Below the pieces are notes generated by a model, which did no database searches, was not told the DNA's origin, and was given only the letters and a program-made list of their open reading frames with translations. Positions 41,301 through 49,657 of a stretch of 64,000 bases of DNA are shown one piece after another. How positions within the stretch are numbered: the first letter of the stretch is position 1; every line of letters starts with the position of its first letter. Both the position numbers and the translations under genes were made by a program. The stretch spans positions 1,651,001 through 1,715,000 of the forward strand of contig NC_090169.1 in assembly GCF_017916325.1 (NCBI RefSeq), read 5' to 3'. The DNA comes from Leishmania martiniquensis (taxonomy: Eukaryota; Euglenozoa; Kinetoplastea; Trypanosomatida; Trypanosomatidae).

Positions 41301-42645
41301 CGCCCAGATCAAATCGAGCGGCGCGCTACAGCTTCAGTTTTGCAGCCCGAAGCTATTTGAAGCCCGAGACCTCTCCATTGGGATCCCAGACGCGCGACCC
41401 GTGCGTGAGGAGTCGGTAGCAAAGGTGAATTGCTTTCAAAAAGACATCATCGTCATTTCGAGTAAACAGCGGCCGAAGCGGATCGGCATCATCACGGCGG
41501 AGGGCAAGTCGCAGAAATTCTTGCTCAAAGGGCGCGAGGATCTCCGCTTGGACGAGCGTGTCATGCAGCTCTTCTCACTCGTCAACATTCTCATGCAATC
41601 GGACTCGAGGACGAGCAAGAACTTTGGCTTCCAAATACAGCGCTACTCCGTCACGCCACTGAAGGATAACGTCGGCATCATTGGCTGGGTCGACGGGTGC
41701 GACACGCTGCACGAAGTCGTCAAGCACTTTCGCGAGCGCAAATCAATCCCGGTCGAGCTGGAGATGCGCATGCTGGACCAGATCATCACATTTGACAACT
41801 CCAAGGCGTACGACTACCTCACCATCATATCAAAGGTCGAAGTCGTCGAGTTTCTCTCGGATCACACCTCCGGGCAGGACATTCGCAAGTCCATGTGGAA
41901 CAGCTCTCCAAACTGTGAGGTCTGGCTCGATCGACGCCGCATGTACACAACATCCTTGGCAAACATGAGCATTGTCGGCTACATTCTCGGCCTCGGTGAC
42001 CGCCATCCAAACAACATCATGTTGCAACGCGCGTCGGGATTGGTGGTACACATCGACTTTGGTGACTGTTTTGAAGTGGCCATGACGCGTGACAAGTTCC
42101 CTGAGAAGGTGCCGTTCCGGTTGACACGCATGCTGCGTAGCGCGCTTGACGTCTCGGGCGTCGACGGGGCGTTTCGCGCGTGCTCAGAGACGGCCATGTG
42201 CGTGCTGCGTGAGGGGAGTCATAGTGTGCTAGCCCTGCTGGAGGCATTCATTCAAGACCCGCTGATCTCGTGGCGTCTCATCAACAGACACGGGCAAGAG
42301 CCTGAGTCATCGAACGATCACAAGACGATCGAAGAGCAAGTGAACATTGCAAACATGCGCAGTGCGACGTCCGTGGCATGCGTAGAGTCCATCGGCGGCT
42401 CTATCGGCCAACGGAACACCGACTCGTACAGTGTGGCAAAGCACCTTTTTGGAGAGGAAGTGGATGTGGTGCATCAGGGTGTGTTCATCTTTAATCGTCT
42501 CAGCTCCAAGCTCAAAGGCCAGGACTTTATTTCGGCTGGAACGGAGCCCCTCGACCCGCGCACACAGGTATGGCAGCTCATCGAAGAAGCCACAGACGTC
42601 ACCAACGTCGCGCAGTCGTGGTCGGGATGGTACCCGTTCTGGTGA
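35329..42645 (+). CDS. TOR2: TOR-family phosphatidylinositol kinase-related kinase (probably TOR2)
   Basis: A 2,438-aa PIKK with all TOR domains. HEAT-like repeats fill about the first 1,150 residues, the FAT region lies around 1,250-1,800 and the FRB around 1,891-1,990. The kinase domain has a probable ATP-site Lys2067, catalytic loop GLGDRHPNN (Asp2224, Asn2229) and DFG (Asp2243). The FATC tail ends WSGWYPFW. The FRB identifies it as TOR rather than ATM/ATR: LIRVSALIYEQWYDKLEMAA aligns with mTOR, Trp1980 equals mTOR Trp2101, and Ala1914 stands at mTOR Ser2035. TOR kinases set growth, polarity and nutrient responses within TORC1/TORC2-type complexes. Trypanosomatids have several paralogues; I favour TOR2 because CAF40/CNOT9 and proteasome beta 7 are neighbours, as I recall for T. 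brucei TOR2. The frame starts at GTG 35308; the true ATG is 35329. Confidence 0.93.
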   Translation: MSSVDSERLAASIRALATSRDERIAFVTEAVKQAKELQGKSVQEYEMVVSSLLMCLESFEVVHGTSLDLLCELTVLSILLSLDLSVIQLSQCNSYLRLCLMEVSEVPVAVTAAKTFAQTLSYSMTTDYVRTQIGETLEWISFSDAKSQPRRICGILVLTEVALRIPMVILPRLSEVFDRVWDCLVAHDEEVRSRALCLFTLCAKLLVNRPAAIRAETCDALMSHLKSNLASKSKDKRIAGLLAFEPIVINSIGTSNVRYEDLSTLLAPYIAGGGANVTADTRELLFRCLVVLCRFSASQFVASQLKDTVRFALDSIDRNIQRNTAFELLSEIIPIVGKVEFAPFVDDTCEGIKSVFENSRSPCWKALHCFSIICKECRPPKMEAYVDSCIENVFVWGLSAELIECMRAIIESSSAQYRAKLEESLLDMISVTLCGLPFRQQIDSPRVSENSADVGASEYQISVALNALNQFGFSNSELMGDFLRISVLPFIDNSSVSVRNAAIYTIVKLLIPPGEKGDLSIARRMCVNTVITRMLVVGLSDPNPVIRQTILSAFTEDFYPYLSEQQYLFRFYSALGDESINCRVAATEQLCKMIRYDPSHILPALREEMVVILHFITSTFNMDTVQNGLRLLAAMATRAPQLVVNFADGICEALLPYFSTLSSRSSILLSFLHCCTAVAAALRKFGSTPLATKREVSLVCELLESVPTDRSYHAVRLSCLRFLSATLAPLMEGTSPYVLHPRLFQQLCTVLSRTEESVDIRLEALRCIGVIGALDSHVFQSLNLSEKEKVDGASAVVVDRVTHVKCCRIVLHAVAALLDPESKRSAGAREGLLRTGVQTMLNIFEHVPCSKSEIGLVIGPLARVIRQLPGGRLFATVLFEFCNIIRYAGAVVLSNVNEIYRVFDNIWEFQVSYRFLAVRMLSIVANHEASGNRHYGQQHSRILPQLFDTLNRAEMRSDLKYAVLEYIVRHVDLLQPCTESAVDNLLGAIQNPANSVEFVNHCVITLKEICLKLYVDELVGAIVRCLLTCLSVDLARKTRGHDSVALCNNIMGVFCVLIEELQGNFLKHSTYIIQALKNYRITNTEFGVMNSRVASGLRCARSSIAIQQQNAEVAALLKTCESVVMKSMSRVGEVWSYASLSDDNVNAVAMEERTLPINEQRLINPMKVLPLTKEEWVKWSDQFAITLLQESPFQVFRCTAVPIGINAAPLVEKSTQFVQDTLQIAFRSMWNYASSALQTAITDFFRQSFRQAMMSTTVPAEVVTTLLGIVEYMDHVGEALFISYNDLSECAWNRGMLAKALFWREAAYRDDPVGTVESLISLYSELHMVDSSVGILNMASEEQRRSLLQTSLVKLARYTEALQLTQQELELDTAPSEASSSGNLSKSLEYKNGSRSWSRMLHYPTSSDLTTSFSKAEESGRDRRVEVNARLMLCLSELGEYDKVLEQWGSMLHNYKDRVTEADELHVLFFVSQYAADASIRLQSWDTLEHVLEWLPSDVVLYHVSKAALQVVRGNYDAALVSVANGRKILLEDLTSLLHESYARAYEGLVVAQQLTEVEEVIIAKQTQKTLSSTAHIPNLSHLWEQRIRMMNATVPTWKQVLGIRGLLISPHEDVKTRIQFTKLCRQEKARQMEKFTLDELLGFANPTLEQLTSRSVNPRVVMQYISYLSDTNALGPGSAFGTESDLIKKMIDVHTKAENSAVLARAYTRLGSKVDLSESVHCFKTATLYDPQWFLSWRKWAEANAQLLLADKGDETCRNAIEGFIRSIQLGTSDSTLIQDVLKLLTLWSNHCDRENNLKELRERVFDVPSRVWHLVVPQLVARLDIGSENSCRLVADVLTNVGYDYPHTLVYPLNLCTMSDSDRRKRYSNEVLGKLQERYPVIVLQGRLMIDELIRVSALIYEQWYDKLEMAATAFFGRRSKDEMLRTLLPIHETLTRMPETVVESEFLSKYSKRLTEARDWLRSYSSTRKTGDIQSAWKLYHSVYCDIDAQIKSSGALQLQFCSPKLFEARDLSIGIPDARPVREESVAKVNCFQKDIIVISSKQRPKRIGIITAEGKSQKFLLKGREDLRLDERVMQLFSLVNILMQSDSRTSKNFGFQIQRYSVTPLKDNVGIIGWVDGCDTLHEVVKHFRERKSIPVELEMRMLDQIITFDNSKAYDYLTIISKVEVVEFLSDHTSGQDIRKSMWNSSPNCEVWLDRRRMYTTSLANMSIVGYILGLGDRHPNNIMLQRASGLVVHIDFGDCFEVAMTRDKFPEKVPFRLTRMLRSALDVSGVDGAFRACSETAMCVLREGSHSVLALLEAFIQDPLISWRLINRHGQEPESSNDHKTIEEQVNIANMRSATSVACVESIGGSIGQRNTDSYSVAKHLFGEEVDVVHQGVFIFNRLSSKLKGQDFISAGTEPLDPRTQVWQLIEEATDVTNVAQSWSGWYPFW

Positions 42646-43580
42646 AGTGGCGGTAGGGGTGCCCCGTCACTGCCGATACTACCGGATCTGGCCCGAGGCA
42701 ACTGTGGGGTTCCCACTGTTGCTCCAGTATGCGCATCTTCACTGCCCGCCGCTTCTCGGCGCCTCTTTTTTTTCCTCGGTGTTTGTATGGGTGTGTGAGT
42801 ATGTGTGCACACTTCTTTTTCTTTGATGCTCACTCTCATTTGCCTGTGTGATTCTTGTCGTTATCCTCATGTCCCGTCGCCTCTAACCGTCTCTGCCTTC
42901 GCGCCCAGTGACTTGTGTGTCTCGCCAAGACCTCTTTGGGGTTCTCGTTCCCGTTTATACGTGCAACTTCGACTGTGCTTGTACTCTTCTTGTCCCTATA
43001 GCCTGTGCCTGCAAAAAATGCGGGCGAGGGTACACAAAGACACATATAGATGAGGATGGTAGAAGCGCCTGCTTCGCAGTAGTCTACTCAACCGCCCTGC
43101 GCGCCCTTCACCTGTCGTTTCTTGGATGAGGTGGAGGGTTGCGTTCATCTCCAGGACTGCAAAATGGGCCCTTCGGCTCACACAGAGAGCGGCCACTGCG
43201 GGGATCAGAGAACGTGACGCCGAAGCCGCTTGTCGGTGTGTTCTCACCGGCGCTTCTTTATGACTGCACCCGCACGCCTTTCTGCTTGCATGACGCTGAC
43301 GTGTGTCCGCCTCCTCCACAACTCTCTCCTCCTCGAGTCCTCTGCTCTCTCCCACTTCCACCGAGAGCAGCTGCCACGACGGGCACTAGTCGCCCACCAA
43401 ACATCACACATCAGCACCCCTCTCCTTTCTTTTTCCCGTGCCCATCCCTGCTGATTCGCGGAGTCGCAGCAGCGAGCTCATCTGAGTGGCAACTGATGCC
43501 CGTCAGCTAACAACTATTCAAGGATCCCTCTTAGATTAGCCTGCCGTGGAGACAATTTCGCGCAACGGCAGCAGTTCGCG
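42646..43580 (+). promoter_or_regulatory. Intergenic region with predicted trans-splice acceptor
   Basis: No gene is seen. Pyrimidine tracts lie near 43308-43365 and 43414-43450. The latter is followed by AG 43462-43463, 118 nt before the SSNA1 ATG. Confidence 0.45.
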
Positions 43581-43907
43581 ATGGCTGCTCTCGGCTCAGA
43601 TGTGCAGGCCACCAGTGTCGAGCTGGTCTCGGTGATTGAGAAAATGAAGGAGCGCAAGGCACGGCTCGAAGAGCAAATTTCTGCGGAGGAGGCAGAGTAC
43701 GAAGGTGTGCTCGCAGACGTGCGCACGATGCAGGAACGACTCAGCGCTTTGAAGGACAGTCTCGCAAAGAAGCAGGCGGTGCGAGCAGACTTGGAGCGCA
43801 CCATATCGGAGACGTATTCCGCATTCAAGAGCATACTTGATGCGTCCAAGAAGCTGCTGTCCACTGCCAAGGAGGAGTCATCCGCGCTTAAGGCGCAGAT
43901 AGAATAA
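43581..43907 (+). CDS. SSNA1: SSNA1/DIP13-like microtubule-associated coiled-coil protein
   Basis: A 108-aa protein that is one continuous coiled coil (human SSNA1/NA14 is 119 aa). Matches along the length include ELVSVIEKMKERKARLEEQI near the start. Near the end, SLAKKQAVRADLERTISETY parallels SSNA1 NLARKIASRNEFDRTIAET, followed by ILDASKKLLS versus ILESSQTLLS. SSNA1/DIP13 proteins self-assemble into fibrils that nucleate and branch microtubules. They localise to basal bodies, centrioles and flagella, so a role at the trypanosomatid basal body or flagellum is expected. The C-terminus lacks the short tail of the human protein. Confidence 0.9.
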   Translation: MAALGSDVQATSVELVSVIEKMKERKARLEEQISAEEAEYEGVLADVRTMQERLSALKDSLAKKQAVRADLERTISETYSAFKSILDASKKLLSTAKEESSALKAQIE

Positions 43908-44475
43908 CCCCACCACCACCACCACCCCCCGCCGCCCCAACCAACCCCGACATCAGAGAGTCCTCGGAGCGGTGAGGCAAGCAAGCCACAACAGGGAAGG
44001 ATTCGCTCAAATGACAACGGATGCTCGCGAGTCGTTCGGGTTTGGCCTGTCCGACACGCAAAGTGAGTGCCAGTGAAACAGCCGCGGGGTTCTCACCTGA
44101 ACATTTGGTGCATTCTGCAGCGGAGCCCCGGAAGAGGCGCTGTGTCCCTGTGTCTCTCTTGACCGCGTTTCTGCTCCTCCATCCCTTCCTCTCTCTTCGT
44201 AGTACTTCTCGCGGCTCACTCATCTCTTTGTTCGCCTCCCTTCCTGAGACATCGACGCGTCGCCACACGTACGGAGCAAACAAACAAGCAAGTGCCTCCG
44301 CCGTGCTTTCTCCAACGACTTTTCCCGGCGCACCCGCTCTCTACGCCTTTTCTTCACCTTCCCCTACCGAGACACACGCACACAGACTTGTTCTAGCTGC
44401 TGAAACGGCTCTTCGCTGGCCCCTCGCGCAGTACTCCCCATCCAACCAAGCTCGCACGTACATTCCTATCAGAAG
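43908..44475 (+). promoter_or_regulatory. Intergenic region with predicted trans-splice acceptor
   Basis: No gene is seen. A CCA-rich microsatellite follows the SSNA1 stop (about 43908-43945). A polypyrimidine tract at about 44150-44199 ends in AG 44201-44202, 274 nt before the CNOT9 ATG. A second T/C run with an AG lies near 44345-44372 and is an alternative. Confidence 0.45.
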
Positions 44476-45552
44476 ATGGAAGCTCCAGCAGCGTACACTC
44501 CGTGGGAAGAAGAAGGTGACGATGCCACCAAGTTCGGCTTCCGGCAGCAGCGATTTCAACAAGCAGGGTATAGTCGCTTTCCTGTAGCGCAAGCCCAGCA
44601 ACGTCCACCTCTGCCTCAGCAACAACAGCAGCGGCAGGCGACGGTTCCGCAGCAGGTCGCGCGCTTGGAGCCCGCTCAGTACCCTGATGTGGTACGTGAG
44701 ATGCTAATGCAGATTCAGAACCTCTACCACCAAGACACACGTGAACGAGCTATCCTGACTTTGTCCAAGAAGCGCGAGAAATTCACGTTGCTCGGTCCGA
44801 CTCTGTGGTACAGCGTCGGCGTCATGGCAATCTTCCTGCAAGAAATTGTATCCATGTACCCCCTCCTCAATACGCCCTCGTCGGCGCCGGTGAAGCCGAT
44901 CATCAACCGCGTTAGCAGCGTTCTTACCCTGCTGCAGGTCATTGCCCAGCACGACGCGTCACGGCGACCCTTCATGGAGTCCAATGTTTGCCTCTTCCTA
45001 TACCCGTTTCTGCGCGCCACCCCAGCGGAGAGGTCTGAGGTGCTGCGGCTGACGTCACTAGGCGTCATTGGTGCCCTTGTCAAGGCGGACGATCCGGCAA
45101 TCATATCCTACCTCCTCAATACAGAGATCTTTCCGATTTGCTTGAAGATCATGGAGCAGGCTATCGAGATTTCGAAGATCATCTCGACGTTTATCATTCA
45201 GAAGCTTTTGATGTCAGACCAAGGGCTTGCGTACGCCTGCCAGAACCCCAGCCGCTTCACCGCGGTCGCTGACGTCCTGCATCGCATGGTGGCGGAAAAA
45301 GGAGCGCAGAATGAGCACGTGTGCGGGCCGCGTCTGCTGAAGCACATCATCCGCTGCTACCTCCGCCTCTCTGAAAACGAGCGCGCGCGTGAGGCGCTGC
45401 CCAAGATTCTCCCAGAGGAACTGCGCAACAACACGTTCCAGGAGTACCTGGATGAGGATGTCAATATGCGAAAGTGGCTCCTTCAGCTGCTCGTCAATAT
45501 CGGAGATGAAGGGGCGCGCCGAATCAGCGAAACGGCGGAGCGCACCCAGTAG
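44476..45552 (+). CDS. CAF40: CCR4-NOT complex subunit CNOT9 (CAF40/Rcd1)
   Basis: A 358-aa protein with a Gln-rich N-terminal extension (about 1-60, including QQQQQR) followed by the six-armadillo CNOT9 fold to about residue 345. Hallmarks include ALxxLSKKRE, LGPTLWYSVGVMAIFLQEIVSMYP, NRVSSVLTLLQVIAQHDASRRPF, FLYPFLRAT, LTSLGVIGALVK and EIFPICLKIME. CNOT9 docks on the NOT1 scaffold and binds RNA or tryptophan-containing silencing proteins. In trypanosomatids the CAF1-NOT complex is the principal deadenylase, so this subunit bears on global mRNA turnover. The N-terminal extension is longer than in human CNOT9 (299 aa). Confidence 0.96.
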   Translation: MEAPAAYTPWEEEGDDATKFGFRQQRFQQAGYSRFPVAQAQQRPPLPQQQQQRQATVPQQVARLEPAQYPDVVREMLMQIQNLYHQDTRERAILTLSKKREKFTLLGPTLWYSVGVMAIFLQEIVSMYPLLNTPSSAPVKPIINRVSSVLTLLQVIAQHDASRRPFMESNVCLFLYPFLRATPAERSEVLRLTSLGVIGALVKADDPAIISYLLNTEIFPICLKIMEQAIEISKIISTFIIQKLLMSDQGLAYACQNPSRFTAVADVLHRMVAEKGAQNEHVCGPRLLKHIIRCYLRLSENERAREALPKILPEELRNNTFQEYLDEDVNMRKWLLQLLVNIGDEGARRISETAERTQ

Positions 45553-46599
45553 TGTCTCCACTCAAACTTTCCCTTCTTCTTCGCCGTGCTCGGGAGCTTT
45601 GTGTTGTCGATCTCGCCGTCGCTTCTCCTCACCTGTCGCCGTGGGTGTGGTCTTTGCCCTTTGCACGCGTTCTGCGCTCTTGCCTACTTGTGTGTTCCTG
45701 TTTGTGTGTGTGTAAGTGTGTGCCACCTCCTAGAAAGCGTTCCGGATGTGTGGCGGCAATTCCTTCCCAAAGAGTCATCCTCGCGCACCTCTCCTATCTC
45801 CCGCCTGCAAATAGTATCTCCCGCTATTTGGCATGGTAAACAGACGCGAACGCTCTTGATGGAGTCTGGCGGAAGAGGAGCGACATACGGTGACACAGTG
45901 ACTTCCCTCATTTTTCACGCTCCCCGTTTTTCGTTGTTGTTGTCGAGGGTGCTGGCCGCTCACTCACATTCCTTCACACAGCTGACTGTGTGCTGAGGCG
46001 ATTGCCACATCGCAAATGGAAGTATGTGCCGCAAGGACGTTGGTTAGCGCAGTCTGCCATCTTTTTGTAAGAATCGGAAAGAATCGAAAAAAAAAAGAGA
46101 AAAAAGCGCTGAGCGTTGGGACGCGATCGTGTTCGCATTCCAATCATGGCATGGATGAGCTGCAAGCTTGAGGTCCACGCTCTCGCTACTGTTCACAGTT
46201 GCTGCCACGTTGCGCCCGTCGCCTCCACCCTCTTCATTCACGCTGATACTTGCGCGCCTCGAAGCTGCGGTGGTTCTCGTGAAGAACCCTTGCCACCTCG
46301 CCGACGGAGTGGAAGAAAAGACGCGGCTTTATGGGAATAGCGCCGCATCTTATCCATTTTGGCGGACGAAGTGGCATTCAGTGGTGACTCTACGCAGGCT
46401 GGCAACGCACGTGCGCCGCTACGGTGATCCCTACCCCCCTTTTTTTACTTTGGCTCTGCTATTTTTCTGCTTCCTGTTTCTCGAGATGAGTGCTGTGGTC
46501 TGTGCGCTCTGCATCACGGCAAGAAGAGCGCCACCGCATGTGGGTCAGAAAGCTTCACCTTTCACACTTATTCACAATAACCTTGGTCACTTCGCGGTA
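45553..46599 (+). promoter_or_regulatory. Intergenic region with splice acceptor adjoining an upstream ATG
   Basis: No gene is seen. An A-rich run lies near 46085-46106. A polypyrimidine tract at about 46428-46480 ends in AG 46484-46485, directly before an in-frame ATG at 46486. Splicing there would leave that ATG with almost no leader, so the next in-frame ATG (46600) is the likelier start of the RRM protein. Confidence 0.45.
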
Positions 46600-47772
46600 A
46601 TGGAACCGAAAGGTGCTGAAGTGGGCGGGTATAAGCCCTCTTTACGGGTAGATATCGGCTCTGCCGACAACGCAAAAGACGAGTCGGCCAACGCTACGGG
46701 AAGTAGCCCTCGAAAGCCGATTACCCCGCATGTATCCACGAACATCTTCGTTGCTGGGATTCCGTCCACCTGGGATGAGGACGCTTTGCGAGAACGCTAC
46801 AAGGAGTTTGGTGAGATTGTATCAACAAAAGTAGTCAAGAACCGGCACTTCGGCTTTGTAATGTTCCGAAAGGCCGACTCTGCGCACGCCGCGATCAACG
46901 CCACACATCTGACGCAGCCGGTTCCGAACTGTGCCAATGTTCTTCACGTCTCTATCGCCATGCACGATGAGGGACTCGATGACCAGCCGAACGACCGCCT
47001 TTTCATTCGTGGGTTGCCGCAGTGGGCGACAAAGGAGCACCTGCGACAGATGTTCTCACCCTACGGTGTCATCAAAGAGTGTGCAGTTCTGATGAACCCT
47101 CTTGGGCAGTGTAAAGGCTCTGGCTTTGTGCAGTTTTCGTCTCAGCAAGAAGCCACTGCCGCCATCAAGGCGCGAGATACGATTAGCATGGACAATTGGC
47201 CACACCAACTGGAGGTCAAGTATTCGGAGTCGGCCGAGGTACGGCAGATGCGGCAGGAGCGCAACCGCAATCGTCAGCGGCACTGGCTCCCCTCACCGCA
47301 GTATCGCGGTGGAAACACCCCCAGCTCGCTCCCCTCGTCATACCCAGGATTTTCGCCACCGCTCTCCCTCATTCCGTCACCGCAGGCCTATCCATTGGTG
47401 AACACCATGCCGTTTCCGATGGTGTACCCACCAACGCCGCCCACAGCGGGTGCGCCGACTCAGATCGTGTATCCGCAGCCGATATATCAGACGGTTTCTC
47501 CTTTCTACTCGGCATCCGCAGTACCTATCTCAGCGCCGATTCCGCTTCCTCAAAAAGGCGACCTGCACTTTAGTGGCCCACCACTGACGGAAGAGCTGCT
47601 GCGTTTCCTGCTGCAGTCCTACGGTGAGGTAGAGGCAGTGAAAAAATTAGATAACGACTCAGGAATCGCCGTGCGTCTCCGAGACGTGACCAAGCACGCG
47701 CTCGTGGTACAGCAGCTGAACGGATCGCTGTTTCCCACCGGTCAACTGCTGGCGGTCGGCATATACGCGTAG
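46600..47772 (+). CDS. RNA-binding protein with two RRMs and a third degenerate RRM
   Basis: A 390-aa protein. RRM1 (about 47-120) has RNP2 IFVAGI and RNP1 RHFGFVMF; RRM2 (about 132-210) has RNP2 LFIRGL and RNP1 KGSGFVQF. The tandem layout is ELAV/Sxl-like. A Pro/Ser/Tyr-rich linker (about 225-315) leads to a C-terminal segment (about 320-390, LHFSGPP ... GEVEAVKKLDNDSGIAVRL) that resembles an RRM with a degraded RNP1 and could be a protein-binding RRM. In trypanosomatids such proteins usually control mRNA stability or translation through 3' UTRs. The specific orthologue is not recognised. An alternative ATG at 46486 would give 428 aa; the farther upstream frame starts at TTG. Confidence 0.85.
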   Translation: MEPKGAEVGGYKPSLRVDIGSADNAKDESANATGSSPRKPITPHVSTNIFVAGIPSTWDEDALRERYKEFGEIVSTKVVKNRHFGFVMFRKADSAHAAINATHLTQPVPNCANVLHVSIAMHDEGLDDQPNDRLFIRGLPQWATKEHLRQMFSPYGVIKECAVLMNPLGQCKGSGFVQFSSQQEATAAIKARDTISMDNWPHQLEVKYSESAEVRQMRQERNRNRQRHWLPSPQYRGGNTPSSLPSSYPGFSPPLSLIPSPQAYPLVNTMPFPMVYPPTPPTAGAPTQIVYPQPIYQTVSPFYSASAVPISAPIPLPQKGDLHFSGPPLTEELLRFLLQSYGEVEAVKKLDNDSGIAVRLRDVTKHALVVQQLNGSLFPTGQLLAVGIYA

Positions 47773-49297
47773 CGCGTTTCGACTGGTGTGCTCATAAGCG
47801 CCCATGCACGAGGGAGAAACGACGCTGCGAGCGTAGACATGGGGTCAGTGGCGTGGTTTCGGGTACGAGCGGAGGGGAAGCGTCACTGGGCAACACAGCG
47901 GACGGCAGTTCGGTGCGGGCTCGATCATCCAAAAGCGGCATTTGCGTAAGCAGCAGCAGGAAAGTAGTAAACCTGTGTATGTGCACCTCTCTTTATCGAG
48001 GCGCAAAGAGCCAAGAGCGATAAGTGGCGTTCCTGCTAATTTAAGCGCCCGCGTCCTGAGACAGGAGGAGAGCGGCTTATCCCCATACATTCGCACATGA
48101 TCGTATGGATGTGTTTGTATGGGTTAATGCGTAGGCCATTCGGGTGCGTTTCTTGACGCGCGTGTAGGAAAGGAAGCAACAGCAACGTAGAGCGAGAGGA
48201 CATGTAGGCGCGTGTGATGCAGGATGCCGCCGTTAGCCGACGAAGTACTTGGATGGTCTTTCCTCTTTCTCAGCTCGTTTGCGCGCGCGTGTGCGTGTGT
48301 GTGTGTGTGTCTGTGTACACTTGTTGCCGTATGGTGCTGTGTGGCCGCAGTGCCATCTCGAACACCTCTTGCACCTTTTAATGCGTCCGGATGTCACGCG
48401 CACGGCGAACACAACGTTGCGACACACGCGGGGACGTGGCCTTTTGATGCAGACAGAGGATGTAAGCATTCACCCTAATGATCTGATTTTTTTTAGGAGG
48501 GAGGGGGACGCTGACCACTGCCGCATACGCCGCCGGCAATACCTCCCTGCCACTGCTACTCTCATGCACCCACTCTTCGTTGCCTTCGTCGCCTTGGTCT
48601 GATTTTCTTTCCCCTGCCGATTCTTCTTAACCCGAGCGTTGGTGTCGTTCTTCCTTTTTTATTTCTTTGCGTCTCACCTTATTGTTGAGCTTTTGTGTAT
48701 ATCTGTTTCTCTGCATTCGAACCATTGCGTGCAAGCGTGCGTGTGTATGTGTGTGTGTGTGGAAGGACGGTCGACACATAGTTGTTAGCGCGTGGGGAAG
48801 GCGCAAGAGTCCCCAGCAGAGTGTTTTGCCCATTCTGATGGCGCCTCACCTCTCTCTCTCAGCTTTTTTGCTCAGGAGAAGAAAAAACCCGCCCACCCAA
48901 GGTGCCATTCGTGACCTGATACCGTTGGCTAGTGCAGGCAATGCAACTGCACTGCTGACACCCCGCGGGAGAACTTTATTGCCTCACCGTAGCGTCACCG
49001 TTGTTGTGCAAGCGACTCCCGCTTCTTAGCCCCGCTCCATGAACCGCTGCAGTGACGGCAGTGTAGGGCCGTACCGAAGAGACCTGCATCCCTGCTTGGC
49101 GACATGGCTTGCTGCTGCTGCTGCCCTTCTCAACTCTTCAGGGCGACCTGCACTGATCGATCAAAAATCCTTCTCCATCTCTTCTCCCCATTCCTTTTTT
49201 GCCCTCATCATTGTGCTCATCAGTCTGTGTTTTCGCATACACCGGCGCTGACACAAGAGTAAACGATAGTCACTATTTCTGCCTCTCGCGGTGAATC
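47773..49297 (+). promoter_or_regulatory. Intergenic region with predicted trans-splice acceptor
   Basis: No credible gene in 1.5 kb. GT microsatellites occur near 48290-48312 and 48741-48761, and pyrimidine runs near 48600-48662 and 49170-49205. The latter is followed by AG 49222-49223, 75 nt before the next ATG. Confidence 0.45.
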
Positions 49298-49657
49298 ATG
49301 GCTTCAAGCGTCCTTGGGTACTCCGATGAGGATCGAGGGCTTGGATCGATGTGGGGTCGACTCATCTTCCTCTCGTGCATGACGACGGGTACGCTTTACG
49401 TCTTGTGTGGTCTATTTGCGTGCCGCCGGCTCATCTTGAGAGACGTTCGATGGCTCCTCATGGCAGTCCTCTACTTCTCCATAGGGGTGTGCCACGCCTT
49501 CTCCACCCTTGTACTCCTCTGCTTTGCGATTGCCTGTGTTCTCTTCACCTTCGAGAAGCCAATGCAGAATGGGGAAATGATCATGTACTCGGGTATCATG
49601 ACCACCATCACCATGTACTTCGCCTTTGGGCGCAAAACAATCCTGTACTCTCTGTGA
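49298..49657 (+). CDS. Small multi-pass membrane protein, 119 aa
   Basis: About three or four hydrophobic segments (near 23-41, 51-70, 72-87 and 96-110) occupy most of the protein. The N-terminus (MASSVLGYSDEDRGLGSMWG) is short and acidic, and the C-terminus GRKTILYSL is basic. Loops are very short, suggesting a compact helical bundle in an endomembrane or mitochondrial membrane. I do not recognise the family. The ATG lies 75 nt after a clear splice acceptor and codon bias supports it as a gene. Confidence 0.75.
   Translation: MASSVLGYSDEDRGLGSMWGRLIFLSCMTTGTLYVLCGLFACRRLILRDVRWLLMAVLYFSIGVCHAFSTLVLLCFAIACVLFTFEKPMQNGEMIMYSGIMTTITMYFAFGRKTILYSL

Noticed and set aside
43908..43945. CCA-rich run after SSNA1 as a CRISPR-like or regulatory array
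   Set aside because: It is a simple microsatellite; no spaced repeats were seen anywhere in the window.
48690..48740. Possible tRNA B-box (ttcgaacc) on the minus strand
   Set aside because: The surrounding sequence forms no acceptor stem, D-arm or anticodon arm.
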